Positions 10,104 to 20,408 of a DNA stretch of 64,000 nt are shown here, piece after piece. Position numbers and translations under genes: made by a program. Source of the DNA: Streptomyces violaceusniger (GTDB lineage: Bacteria; Actinomycetota; Actinomycetes; Streptomycetales; Streptomycetaceae). Each line of letters starts with the position of its first letter. The stretch's first letter is position 1. Where the stretch lies: NCBI GenBank assembly GCA_005405945.1, contig BJHW01000001.1:4464001-4528000 (forward strand). The letters are read 5' to 3'. The notes under the pieces were generated by a model. That model ran no database searches, was not told the origin of the DNA, and saw only the letters and a list, made by a program, of their open reading frames with translations.

Positions 10104-11501
10104 ATGGCCCACTTCTCCACGCCCGATGCGCCGCGGTTCTCGGTCGAGGTCTACCAGAACGAGTACCTCCCCGAGGGAGGCCGCGAGGTGAACGCGATCA
10201 TCACCGTCACCTCGGCCGGCGGCGGGGCCACGGCAGGACCGCCGATACCCGCCCCCGCCCATGGTGGGCACGAGGACGCTCCCGGCACGTACGACAGCGC
10301 GTCCGGCCGGGGCGGCGGCTCCCCCAGCGCGGCCGTGGTGATCATGGTGGACTGCTCCGGCTCGATGGACTATCCGCCGACGAAGATGCGCCACGCACGG
10401 GACGCGACCGCCGCCGCCATCGACACCGTGCGCGACGGCGTGGCCTTCTCGGTGGTCGCGGGCACCCACAAGGCGGTCGAGATCTTCCCCGGCGGCGGGC
10501 GGCTGGCCATCGCCGACCCGCTCACCCGCGCCCAGGCGAAGGAGGCGCTGCGGAGCCTGAGTCCGGGCGGCGGCACGGCGATCGGCACCTGGCTGCTCCA
10601 GGCCGACCTGCTGTTCGACTCCACCGACGCCGCGATACGGCACGGCATCCTGCTCACCGACGGGCGGAACGAGCACGAGGAGCCGCAGCGGCTGCGGACC
10701 GTGCTCGACGCCTGCGCGGGCCGCTTCACCTGCGACGCCCGCGGGGTGGGCACGGATTGGGAGGTCGAGGAGGTCACCGGGATCGCCGCCGCCCTGCTCG
10801 GAACGGCGGACATCGTGGCCGATCCCGCAGGACTCGCCGCGGACTTCACGCGGATGATGGAGACGGCGATGGGCAAGGAGATCGCCGACATCAGCCTCCG
10901 GCTGTGGACCCCCAAGGGCGCCGAGGTGGCGTATGTGAAACAGGTCGCACCGACGGTCGAGGACCTGACCGCCCGGCGCGTCGAGGCCGGTCCGCGTGCG
11001 GGCGACTACCCCACCGGGTCCTGGGGCGATGAGTCCCGCGACTACCACCTGTGTGTGAGGGTTCCGGCGGCCGAGGTCGGCCAGGAGATGCTCGCGGCCA
11101 GGATTTCCCTGGTTCAGCCGGTGCCCGACGGGGTCGGCAGCCCGCCCAGTCCCTTGGCGCAGGGGCTGGTGCGCGCGGTGTGGACCGATGATCTGGCCGT
11201 CTCCACCGCGATGAATCCGCAGGTGGCGCACTATACGGGCCAGGCCGAACTAGCACAGGCCATCAAACAGGGCATGAATGCCCGCAAGTCCGGCGATGCC
11301 GAACAAGCGACCGCGAAGCTGGGGCGTGCCGTACAGCTGGCGGCCGCATCGGGGAACGAAGACACGGCGAAACTGCTTGCGAAGGTGGTGGACGTGCTCG
11401 ATGTGGCGGCAGGTACTGTGCGACTGAAGGCGAAGGTCGCGGAGGCGGACGAGATGACACTCGAAACGCGCTCCACCAAGACAGTTCGCGTCAAGAAGTA
11501 G
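10104..11501 (+). CDS. von Willebrand factor A domain protein
   Basis: 465 residues, intact. A beta-rich N-terminal segment (1-50) is followed by a VWA domain opening VVIMVDCSGSMD, whose DxSGS metal-ion-dependent adhesion site lies around residue 83. The partner Thr lies in GGGTAIG and the Asp in LLTDGRNEHE. The C-terminal half is beta-rich and then helical (QAELAQAIKQGMNARKSGD). There is no signal peptide, so it is cytoplasmic. VWA proteins of this kind often carry protein partners in kinase or chaperone assemblies. Sitting between PP2C and the FHA protein, it is probably a component or client of the PknG complex; that role is inferred from the operon. Confidence 0.88.
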   Translation: MAHFSTPDAPRFSVEVYQNEYLPEGGREVNAIITVTSAGGGATAGPPIPAPAHGGHEDAPGTYDSASGRGGGSPSAAVVIMVDCSGSMDYPPTKMRHARDATAAAIDTVRDGVAFSVVAGTHKAVEIFPGGGRLAIADPLTRAQAKEALRSLSPGGGTAIGTWLLQADLLFDSTDAAIRHGILLTDGRNEHEEPQRLRTVLDACAGRFTCDARGVGTDWEVEEVTGIAAALLGTADIVADPAGLAADFTRMMETAMGKEIADISLRLWTPKGAEVAYVKQVAPTVEDLTARRVEAGPRAGDYPTGSWGDESRDYHLCVRVPAAEVGQEMLAARISLVQPVPDGVGSPPSPLAQGLVRAVWTDDLAVSTAMNPQVAHYTGQAELAQAIKQGMNARKSGDAEQATAKLGRAVQLAAASGNEDTAKLLAKVVDVLDVAAGTVRLKAKVAEADEMTLETRSTKTVRVKK

Positions 11502-11569
11502 CACATAACCAGCACTCACGTAGCACTTCTCGGCAGAAACGCCAAGAACGCCACAGAGGGGGATCCGAC

Positions 11570-12739
11570 ATGCCGACCTGTCCCAACGGCCACCAATCGG
11601 CGGCCGACGACTGGTGCGAGGTGTGTGGGCACCGGATGTCGGGGACACCCATGCCCTCCGGCGCCGTCCCGCCACCTCCGCCCACGCCGAACGGCCCAGG
11701 TGTTCCCGTGCCACCGGGTGGCTACGGGAGTCCGGGGCCGGGCGGCCCACCGCCGCCCGGCGGCGCGGGCGGCTACGGCTATCCGGCACAGCAGCAGGAG
11801 CTGTGCCCGCAGTGCCGTACGCCGCGTGAGGCACAGGCCCCGTTCTGTGAGGAGTGCCGCTTCAACTTCCAGACCCACACCCCGTCTCCGTACGGCCCGC
11901 CGCAGGGCGGTTACGCGCCGCCGCAGCAGCCCGGTCCACCGCAGCCCGGGCCCGGGGGGCCGCAGGGCGGGCACCCGACGCAGGGCGGCGGTCAGCCCCC
12001 GGCTTCGGCGGCGACAGCGACTGGACGCTTCCGCCGCCGCAGGGGGCGCACCGCACCCGGGCACGCCCCCGCACGGCGCCCCGCAGCAGGGCGCCCCGGG
12101 CCACGGCGCGCCCCAGGCCCCGCAGTACGGCTACGGCTACCCCCAGGCCCCGGCGCCCCCGGCCCAGCCGTACGGGAACGAGGGGTACGCCCCGCCCCAG
12201 CAGCAGGGGCCGGGGCACCAGCCGCCACAGCAGCAGCACCCCGGTGCCCCCCAGCAGCAACACCCCGGCGCCCCTCAGCAGCAGCACCCCGGCGGGGCCC
12301 AGTTCGGCCAGGCCGGGGCCCCGGCGCAGGCGCCCGGGAACTGGATAGCCGTCGTCGCCCCGGACCGCGAGTACTTCATGGCGATGATGAACCGCAGTGG
12401 CCCGGAGGCCGCCGGGCTGAACCTCCCGGCCTACTCCCCGAGCAGCAACTGCCGCTCAACGGCCAGCAGATCACCATCGGCCGGCGCCGCCACAGCACCG
12501 GTGAGGCCCCCGACATCGACCTCGGGCGGCCGCCCGAGGACCCGGGCGTCTCGCACCAGCACGCGCTCCTCGTCCAGCAGCCCGACGGCGTCTGGGCGGT
12601 CGTCGACCAGGACTCGACGAACGGCACGACGATCAACGGCGGCGAGGAGCCGATCCAGCCGTTCGTGCCGGTTCCGCTCCGGGACGGCGACCGCGTCCAC
12701 GTGGGCGCCTGGACGACGATCACGGTGCGCCGGGGCTGA
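11570..12739 (+). CDS. FHA-domain protein with zinc ribbons and Pro/Gln-rich linker (three frameshifts)
   Basis: 390 residues after restoring one base in each of the runs 11996-12000, 12042-12046 and 12436-12439. Two short Cys-pair ribbons come first (CPNGH...CEVCGH at 4-23 and CPQCRT...CEECRF near 84-103). A Pro/Gly/Gln-rich linker follows, containing three copies of QQQHPGAP. The C-terminal FHA domain reads ITIGRRRHS, GVSHQHALL and DSTNGTTING, so the phosphothreonine-binding Arg, Ser/His and Asn are present. It should read Thr phosphorylations written by PknG, as GarA-type FHA proteins do in mycobacteria, though the architecture differs from GarA. Its stop lies inside a hairpin shared with the convergent methyltransferase gene. 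Confidence 0.87.
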   Translation: MPTCPNGHQSAADDWCEVCGHRMSGTPMPSGAVPPPPPTPNGPGVPVPPGGYGSPGPGGPPPPGGAGGYGYPAQQQELCPQCRTPREAQAPFCEECRFNFQTHTPSPYGPPQGGYAPPQQPGPPQPGPGGPQGGHPTQGGGQPPASAATATGRFRRRRGRTAPGHAPARRPAAGRPGPRRAPGPAVRLRLPPGPGAPGPAVRERGVRPAPAAGAGAPAATAAAPRCPPAATPRRPSAAAPRRGPVRPGRGPGAGARELDSRRRPGPRVLHGDDEPQWPGGRRAEPPGLLPEQQLPLNGQQITIGRRRHSTGEAPDIDLGRPPEDPGVSHQHALLVQQPDGVWAVVDQDSTNGTTINGGEEPIQPFVPVPLRDGDRVHVGAWTTITVRRG

Positions 12740-13910
12740 GACCCCGGAAGGGCTCAAGACGGCCGGGAGGGCCCAGCGGCCAGCCGTAGGCGCCCTCCGG
12801 GTCGTCCAGCCAGGCCCATTGGCGCTCGCCCCGCACCGTCACCCCGTAGCGCTCCCGCCCCGGCCTGCCCTCGTGCTCCCACAGCGCGAGGGCCTCGACC
12901 GGCTCCATATGGCCCGCGGCCACGTTCAGCAGGAAGCGGAAGGAGTCGTCCAGCAGCGGCCGGGACGGCAGCCCGTGGGTGGGCACCCGCGGCGGCGGGC
13001 CACTGCCGCGCAGCGGGACGAAGTACGCGGGGATGGCCAGGAAGCGCCCCTCGGCATGGCGGGCGTCGGCGACCCTCAGGGCGATCAGCCCGGTCGCGAG
13101 CGGCGTCAGGATCAGCGCGTCCGGCCGGCACTGACCGAGCCATGCGGACGGGATGGACGCCACGGCGCAGGTGGCGATGATCCGGTCGTAGGGAGCGTGC
13201 AGCGGACAGCCGCGTGCCCCGTCGCCGGTGACGACCGCGGGGCGGAGCCCGGCCGCGGCCAGATGGTTGCGGGCGGCCTCGGTGATCTCCGGGTCGAGGT
13301 CGAGGGTGGTGACGTGGGCGTCGCCGAGCCGATGGGCCAGCAGCGCGGCGTTGTAGCCGGTGCCCGCGCCGATCTCCAGCACCCGGTCCCCGTCCCGCAC
13401 CTGGAGCGCCTGGAGCATCCGCGCCATCAGCGACGGCTGGCTGCTGGAGGTGATCAGCTCACCGTCCCGCACCCGCGTGGCGAGCGGGGCGTCCGCGTAG
13501 GCGCCGGCCAGCCAGCGGGCCCGGCGCAGCGGGTGGGGATCGTCGCGCCACAGCCGGGCGTAGCCGACCGTCCCGTGCGCCGCATCCACCTCTCCTGCCT
13601 CTGCCGCCTCCACCGCCCCTGCCGTCCCCGCCGCTCCTGCCGTCTTGGCGCCCGGCGGTGCGGCCGCCGCGGTCGCGTCCCCCGCCTCGTAGTAGTAGGG
13701 CACGAACAGATGGCGCGGCACTTCCTCGAAGGCCGCCCGCCAGGCGGGGTCGGTGAGTCCGCCGCCCGCCACGATCTCCCGGACCAGCCCGGTCCGCAGC
13801 GCCGCGGCCTCCTCGGCGCACCCATCGGCCTCCCGGCCCGCAGGCTTCCGCCGCGCCATACGCTCCGCGGCGTCCGGCGCACTGCGTGTGCTCTCGCCCG
13901 TGCTGCCCAT
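12720..13910 (-). CDS. SAM-dependent methyltransferase, protein-L-isoaspartate O-methyltransferase-like
   Basis: 396 residues from ATG 13908-13910, which has a GCAGGAGAG ribosome site; an open frame extends further upstream but has no such site. The N-terminal substrate part has EEVPRHLFVPYYY, typical of PIMT-like proteins, then an unusual Ala/Gly/Glu-rich insert (about residues 75-110). The SAM motif is VLEIGAGTGYNAALLA, followed by the acidic LDLDPEI loop and PYDRIIATCAV. A C-terminal extension of about 130 residues goes beyond ordinary PIMT. The target may be isoaspartyl sites in proteins or another carboxylate. It is a distant paralogue of the RiPP-associated enzyme at 52.3 kb, but has no RiPP genes beside it. 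Confidence 0.82.
   Translation of the reverse strand: MGSTGESTRSAPDAAERMARRKPAGREADGCAEEAAALRTGLVREIVAGGGLTDPAWRAAFEEVPRHLFVPYYYEAGDATAAAAPPGAKTAGAAGTAGAVEAAEAGEVDAAHGTVGYARLWRDDPHPLRRARWLAGAYADAPLATRVRDGELITSSSQPSLMARMLQALQVRDGDRVLEIGAGTGYNAALLAHRLGDAHVTTLDLDPEITEAARNHLAAAGLRPAVVTGDGARGCPLHAPYDRIIATCAVASIPSAWLGQCRPDALILTPLATGLIALRVADARHAEGRFLAIPAYFVPLRGSGPPPRVPTHGLPSRPLLDDSFRFLLNVAAGHMEPVEALALWEHEGRPGRERYGVTVRGERQWAWLDDPEGAYGWPLGPPGRLEPFRGLSPGAP
12730..12747. terminator. Shared hairpin at convergent gene ends
   Basis: CCGGGG (12730-12735) pairs with CCCCGG (12742-12747) around a 6-nt loop that contains the TGA of the FHA gene. The ends of the FHA gene and the minus-strand methyltransferase gene overlap here by 20 bp, so the hairpin would serve both transcripts. 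There is no clear U-tract, as is usual in Streptomyces. Confidence 0.5.
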
Positions 13911-13988
13911 GGCTCCACTCTCCTGCGCCCGGCCCCGGCCGCGACCCACGCCCCTTTCCCGGACGGGGGCGTCTGAGAGCATGGAGGC

Positions 13989-14392
13989 GTGAAAGAGATT
14001 CCGCGAGGCACACTTCAGGAGCAGACCTTCTACGAGCAGGTCGGTGGCGAGCAGACCTTCCGGCGTCTGGTCCACCGCTTCTACCAGGGGGTCGCGGAGG
14101 ACCCGCTGCTCCGGCCGATGTACCCGAGGAGGACCTGGGGCCGGCCGAGGAGCGACTCGCACTCTTCCTGATGCAGTACTGGGGCGGTCCCCGCACCTAC
14201 AGCGACAACCGCGGCCACCCCCGGCTCCGCATGCGCCACGCCCCCTTCGCCGTGAACCGCGCCGCCCATGACGCCTGGCTGCGCCATATGCGCGACGCGG
14301 TGGACGAGCTGGAGCTGGCCCCGGAGCTCGAGCGTCAGCTGTGGCACTACCTCACCTACGCCGCCGCCTCCATGATCAATACGGAGGGCTGA
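13989..14392 (+). CDS. Group II truncated haemoglobin (frameshifted near 14124)
   Basis: 134 residues from GTG 13989 after restoring one base at 14123-14126. The sequence begins KEIPRGTLQEQTFYEQVGG and continues EEDLGPAEERLALFLMQYWGGP, RGHPRLRMRHAPF (proximal His in the LRMRHAPF block) and AHDAWLRHM, all characteristic of TrHb2/GlbO globins. These bind oxygen or nitric oxide and are linked to NO detoxification or redox balance. The gene stands alone and points away from the methyltransferase gene 78 bp to its left. The GGAGG ahead of the start is unusually close (about 1 nt). Confidence 0.9.
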
Positions 14393-14478
14393 CCCGGCGG
14401 GTCGCTCTGGAGGGCTGATCCGCAGGGCCGACCGGTGGGCTGACCCCGGTGGGCTGGCCGCCGGGCCGGCCGGTGGGC

Positions 14479-15327
14479 TCAGGCGGGCGTGACGGACAGC
14501 CCGGACAGACCGCCGGACCGGCCCTGCGTACGCACCGCGATCGAGCCGTACGGCGTGCGCAGCCGCAGCCAGCCGCCCGCGGCGAGCAGTGCCAGGGGCT
14601 CGGCCATGGAGCCGAGCGCGGCCGCGGCGACACTGGGGAGAACCTCGAGGCCGGACGGGGCGGCGAGCGCCCGGACCGGACGCAGGAAGCCCAGCGACTG
14701 CGCGGCGTGCACGGCGCGCAGCGGGAGCCCGGTGTCGCCGAGGGTGCGGGACCAGATCTCATGGCCGATGCGGTCGCGCTCGGCGCGCGTACGGCGCTCC
14801 TCGGGGAGCCCCGCGTCACGGGCCCGGAACTCGGCGACGGCGGCGGCGACCGCCCCGCGCACCTCGTCCACGCCCGGCAGCCCGTCCACCCGGCGCCAGC
14901 CGCCGCGCGGCGGCAGCACTCCGGCCCATGGCGGGCCGGTGACGGCCTGCGGCACGGTGACCACCAGGCCCCGGTCGCGGCCCTCGGGCCCGTCGGCGGT
15001 CCGCGCGGCCCGCGCCGTGTCCAGCGCGTCCGCGAACTCGCCCGCCGAGACTGTCGTATCCAGCGCTCCCGGCCCGGCCGCCGCTCCGGCCGACGTGTGC
15101 GGCGTGTCCGGTGCGGCCTCGGTGCTGACGATCGCCTCGAGCCGCGCCGTACGGATCGCGAGGACCTCGAAGGAAGGCGGCCGGCCGAAGACGGCGAGCA
15201 CACCGCCGCCCGCCTGCAGCCGCACCGCCGCCGCCCGGTCGTAGTGGATCAGCCGGGCCAGGAAGGCGGCGAGATCGGCCGCCTCCCCGGCGTCGGCGAA
15301 GTGGAGCTCCTGGCTGGAGGCCGTCAT
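14479..15327 (-). CDS. Conserved actinobacterial protein, unknown function
   Basis: 282 residues. No signal peptide, membrane helix or catalytic motif that I recognise. It is Ala/Arg-rich, with an alpha/beta pattern and a conserved-looking middle (RDRIGHEIWSRTL, LRAVHAAQSLGFL). The start ATG overlaps the stop of the thioesterase gene (ATGA), so the two are co-translated. This pairing suggests a function tied to acyl-CoA hydrolysis, but it is only positional. Confidence 0.75.
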   Translation of the reverse strand: MTASSQELHFADAGEAADLAAFLARLIHYDRAAAVRLQAGGGVLAVFGRPPSFEVLAIRTARLEAIVSTEAAPDTPHTSAGAAAGPGALDTTVSAGEFADALDTARAARTADGPEGRDRGLVVTVPQAVTGPPWAGVLPPRGGWRRVDGLPGVDEVRGAVAAAVAEFRARDAGLPEERRTRAERDRIGHEIWSRTLGDTGLPLRAVHAAQSLGFLRPVRALAAPSGLEVLPSVAAAALGSMAEPLALLAAGGWLRLRTPYGSIAVRTQGRSGGLSGLSVTPA

Positions 15328-15833
15328 ACCGAGACGGCCCCCTCCGCCCGTCCGGCGCCATCGGTGGATCCGGCGGGCTTCGTGGCCGCCTTGGACGCCT
15401 TCTTGGCAGCGCCCTTCTTCACCGGGTCCGGCTCCAGGTACTCGGTCAGGAACTTCTCCTCTTCCGGGGTGACCCGGCGCGGGCGGCCCTGGTCGAGGTC
15501 GTAGGGCACGATACGGGTGGCGGCACGCACATACAGGGCGTCCTCGTCCTTGATCTCATAGCGCAGGGTGAGATACGCGGCCTTGATCTCCGTCACCCAG
15601 GTCTCGATCGTCACCGGCCGGTGCCGGTGGACGAGGGGCCTCAGATAGTCGATCTCATGCCGGGCCACCACCACGCCGCCGGTGAACGCGTCACTCCCGT
15701 TCCCCGGCGCCAGCCGCCACATGAAGTCGACCCGGGCCTCCTCCAGGTAGCGGAGGAAGGTCACGTTGTTGACGTGGCCGAACGCGTCCATGTCGGACCA
15801 GCGCAGGGGACAGGGGTAGATATGGCGTGCCAT
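15324..15833 (-). CDS. Acyl-CoA thioesterase, 4-hydroxybenzoyl-CoA (hotdog) type
   Basis: 169 residues. The hotdog-fold signature RWSDMDAFGHVNNVTFLRYLEEAR (split here as RWSDMDAFGHVNN and VTFLRYLEEAR, residues 12-35) carries the Asp used by FcbC-like thioesterases. The C-terminus is a short Lys/Ala-rich tail. It would hydrolyse an acyl-CoA in the cytoplasm; the acyl group cannot be read from sequence. It lies 4 nt downstream of the EttA stop and overlaps the next gene, forming a three-gene minus-strand unit. Confidence 0.88.
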   Translation of the reverse strand: MARHIYPCPLRWSDMDAFGHVNNVTFLRYLEEARVDFMWRLAPGNGSDAFTGGVVVARHEIDYLRPLVHRHRPVTIETWVTEIKAAYLTLRYEIKDEDALYVRAATRIVPYDLDQGRPRRVTPEEEKFLTEYLEPDPVKKGAAKKASKAATKPAGSTDGAGRAEGAVSV

Positions 15834-15837
15834 CCAC

Positions 15838-17502
<1,665 letters not shown>

Positions 17503-17685
17503 GAGAAACCGTCCGGCAATCTGGTAGGTATCGAGGTGCGGCTCCGCCGCGGTGTCCGTATCCGTGGCGGCTCCACCGCGTGAGGGCAGATACAGCCATC
17601 TTGCCGTACGCCGCGCCCCAGGCGGAAACCCGTTTGGTCCGGCGTGCGGCATGGGTCCGGCATTCGCCGTCCCCCGCGACGCGAA

Positions 17686-17714
17686 GGGCCGGAGCCTCCA
17701 CGAGGCTCCGGCCC
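17686..17714. terminator. Strong bidirectional hairpin
   Basis: A perfect 11-bp stem, GGGCCGGAGCC (17686-17696) with GGCTCCGGCCC (17704-17714), closes a 7-nt loop. It lies between the end of the minus-strand surface-protein gene (17832) and the start of ettA (17502), so it should end the former transcript. Confidence 0.7.
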
Positions 17715-17831
17715 TCCATCACCGCGTTCTCCGATGATCACCACATTCGGTGACCGTCGCTTCACTCAGCGATCACTGCTGCCCGGCGTCGTCGCCCCGG
17801 CGTCACCGCCCTGGCACCGCCGCTCTGGCGT

Positions 17832-19228
17832 TCACTCGCCCGCGGGCGCCTTCTTCTTGCGGACGAAGAAGATCGCGCCGCCGCCGACCACGACCAGCGC
17901 CACGGCGATGCCCGCGATCATCGGGGTGTTGCTGCTGCTACCGGTCTCGGCGAGGTCGCCACCGGAGGTGTCACCGCCGGTGCTGCCGCCGGCCGACGCG
18001 GGGCTCGGCTGCGAGGAGGGGGTGTCGCTGCTGCCGCCGCTGCTGGAGGTCTTGCAGTCGAGAACGCCGGAGAAGGTCTTCTCGAAGCCGTTCGGACCGG
18101 CGATGGTGAACTTGTAGCTCTGGTCCTCCTTCACCGGGGCGGTGACGGTCTTCGACTGCCCCGCCTCGACGGTGTACTTCTGGCCCAGCAGCTCGAAGGT
18201 GAACGCCTCGTCGCCCTTGTTGGTGGCCGTGATGTCCACGCCGCCCTTGGCGCAGTCCTTCTCGGCGGAGACCGCCGGGACCGCGCCCTTCTTCGCCCAG
18301 TTCGCGGTGGCGGTGGCGGAGACGGTGCTCTCGCTGGAGCCGGCCAGGATCTGCGTCTGGCTCTTGGTGGCGCTGGCGAACGCGCGGCCCACCGGAACCT
18401 TGGTGGCGGCCTGCGCGGTCAGGGTGGCGGAGCCGTCCGACGCGCCCTCCGGGACGTCGAAGTACACCTCGCCGCCGTCGGAGGCGCTGGTGAGGGTCTT
18501 GCCGCTCTTGTCGACGAGCTTGACGCCGCTGCCCGCGGACTCGGTGCCCGGGTCAGGGTGACGCTGTCGGCGTTGGTGTGGACCTTCACCGGGCCGAGCC
18601 GCTCACCGGCCTTGCCGGAGACGGCCGGCGGGTCCAGGCTCAGCGACGCCTTGGGCTCCTGGAGGTTCTGGGCGTTCTTCTCCAGGTAGTCGGCCAGCTT
18701 CTCGGCCTCCGGGTCGGCCGCGTCCACCTTCGCGTTGTCGGAGAAGCGCCAGATGGCGACCTGCGTACCCGCGGCGGCGGTCTTCTCGGTGAGGGGACCG
18801 GTGCCCGCCGTCTTCGCCAGCGCGCCGAGGTCGTTCACCTGCGGGTAGGAGTTCTGCAAAACCCAGTTGATCTTGCCCGCGTTGGGGTTGTTCGCCAGCG
18901 ACGTCTCGGACCAGGACTTCTCCTCGTACTTCGCCTTGCTCTGCGTCGGGTTGTGCAGATCAATGCAGTACGTCTGGATGGAACCGCCATTGTCGACCGA
19001 CATCTCGAAGAGACCGGCGCCGACCTGCTGGTCCTTGCCGTTGTCGTGGATGATGGCCTTGTCGAACGTCTTGAGACCACCCAGCGTGGCGGTGGCGCCG
19101 CCCTGACTCGGGGGCGCGTCATCGGCGGCGGCGGTGCCGGCGGTGACTATCGCGCCCGCCGCGACCAGACCGGACGCCAGAACGGCGGCCGCAAGGCGGG
19201 CAGCGCCCCGCCTCCTTACAGAAATCAT
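17832..19228 (-). CDS. Thioester-domain (TQXA) cell-wall surface protein with LAETG sorting signal (frameshifted)
   Basis: 465 residues after restoring one base at 18547-18552. Signal peptide (about 1-35, ending TAAADDAPP). The thioester domain follows: the Cys of TYCIDLHNP and the Gln of GTQVAIWRFSD are the residues that form an internal Cys-Gln thioester in TQXA-domain adhesins of Gram-positives. An Ala/Thr/Ser-rich beta region comes next, then a Gly/Ser linker, LAETG, a hydrophobic helix and RKKK. The LAxTG motif is the Streptomyces sortase substrate form, so the protein should be covalently wall-anchored. GGAGGGG precedes ATG 19228. A reactive thioester on the outside suggests covalent attachment to a surface or partner. 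Confidence 0.88.
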
Positions 19229-19445
19229 CGTTTCCCCTCCGGGCGAGCGCCAGTCAGTTGGTGCGCCTCGCCAGCGAACTCAAAACTCAGGAACCCCCGT
19301 TGGGCACGCACGGATCCTAGGGAGAAAGGAACCGCACGCTCCCCAGGAATACCTAGACCCAACCGATCCGAATCGGAATCGTTATCTGATCTCCAGATCC
19401 CATATGACCTGGGATTATCGACAAATCTCCCGTAGTCGCGGCCAC

Positions 19446-19952
19446 TCACGGGGAAGTTGCCCCGGTCGGCGTGTTTAGAAGTGGTTTGGCCTGTGAAACC
19501 CGGCGAAATGCGGATGTACCCCGCGTGAGATCGTGGCCGACCGCCACCGCGTCGATCTCCGCGGTGACCCAGCGCCTGGGCTGATGCGCCCCGCCGCCGG
19601 AATCCACGCCCGGGGCCGGAGGCTCGGCCGCGCCTCCCCCGTCTCCCGGAAGCGGCCGGTCCCGCTCCCGCTCTCGCTCCCGGTCCCATTCGCGCTCCCG
19701 CACCCGCAACGTCCCATGGACGACGAGGGGTTCACCGAGCGATACCGACCCGGCGACATTCGCGGCGAGCGACCGCCACGTCCAGACCGTGTAGAAACTC
19801 GTGTACGCGTCCGCCCACGCGTCCCGCCCCCGGTCCCAGCGGCGCACCGTCACCGCCAGCCGGAACCGGGCCACCGCGACACCCGCCCCCGTCTCCCAGA
19901 AGTCCGGCCGCGTCGCGGCATTGCCCACCACGGTCACCCAGCTCTCGTTCAC
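19446..19952 (-). CDS. ssbB: Single-stranded DNA-binding protein, SsbB-like
   Basis: 168 residues. OB-fold SSB pattern: TVVGNAATRPDFWETGAGVAVARFRLAV, in which the Gly-Asn-x-x-x-x-P core is visible, then TSFYTVWTWRSLAANVAGSV and LVVHGTLRVREREW. The C-terminus lacks the acidic DDDIPF-type tail of the essential SSB, as in the second actinobacterial SSB (SsbB), which in S. coelicolor helps chromosome segregation during sporulation. Adjacency to DynB/DynA, also sporulation proteins, fits. An Arg/Glu repeat (REREWDRERERERDR) near residue 90 is odd and may be a disordered charged linker. Confidence 0.88.
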   Translation of the reverse strand: MNESWVTVVGNAATRPDFWETGAGVAVARFRLAVTVRRWDRGRDAWADAYTSFYTVWTWRSLAANVAGSVSLGEPLVVHGTLRVREREWDRERERERDRPLPGDGGGAAEPPAPGVDSGGGAHQPRRWVTAEIDAVAVGHDLTRGTSAFRRVSQAKPLLNTPTGATSP

Positions 19953-20129
19953 CGGCTACGCCTCCCCCATCACTTCGCGGCCCTGCCGTGCCGTTCGTGG
20001 ACCATGCTGCCCGGCATCGTGAAACCCCGCCGGGGCCTGTGCACGACCCCGCGTTTGTGGATAACTCGGCCACCCGGACGAGTGACGAGCCGTCACGCCC
20101 CGGCCCTGAGACCGCGTCCGTCACGCCGA

Positions 20130-20290
20130 GCCGGGGGTCCGGCGGAGCTTGGCGCCTGCGGCGGGCTGGTCCCCTCCCCACCCCTTCCCACAACTGGGGC
20201 TCCGCCCCAGACCCCGGGTCCAGGCCTGGGCTCCACCCCAGACCCCGGGTCCAGGGGCGGAGCCCCTGCCACGTGGCTGAGCCGCATAGC
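20130..20290. repeat. Dispersed intergenic GC-rich repeat, copy 1
   Basis: This stretch shares a long block with 31330-31435: CGCCTGCGGCGGGCTG, a pyrimidine-rich CCCCTCCCC tract, then ACTGGGGCTCCGCCCCAGACCCCGG (given in two parts: ACTGGGGCTCCG and CCCCAGACCCCGG). The core is internally palindromic (GGGGCTCCGCCCC), and a second partial core follows (GGGCTCCACCCCAGACCCCG). No coding sequence is evident between ssb and dynB (19953-20408), so this repeat fills much of that gap. It resembles the REP-like hairpins scattered in Streptomyces intergenic DNA. Confidence 0.7.
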
Positions 20291-20328
20291 GATGCCGTGG
20301 GGAGGGGCGGGGAGGGGGAGCATCGATA

Positions 20329-20371
20329 TGCGGCTCCGCCGCGTGGATCGCTGTGCGGCTCCGCCGCGTGG
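20329..20371. repeat. Short direct repeat (2 x 18 bp, period 25)
   Basis: TGCGGCTCCGCCGCGTGG occurs at 20329-20346 and again at 20354-20371. Each copy is itself a small palindrome (GCGGCTCCGCCGC). It lies just after the dispersed repeat and about 40 bp beyond the end of dynB, where it could act as transcription-ending or REP-type structure. Confidence 0.65.
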
Positions 20372-20408
20372 GCCGCAGGACACCCCGTAGAGCGTCACGT
20401 ACCGCCCG

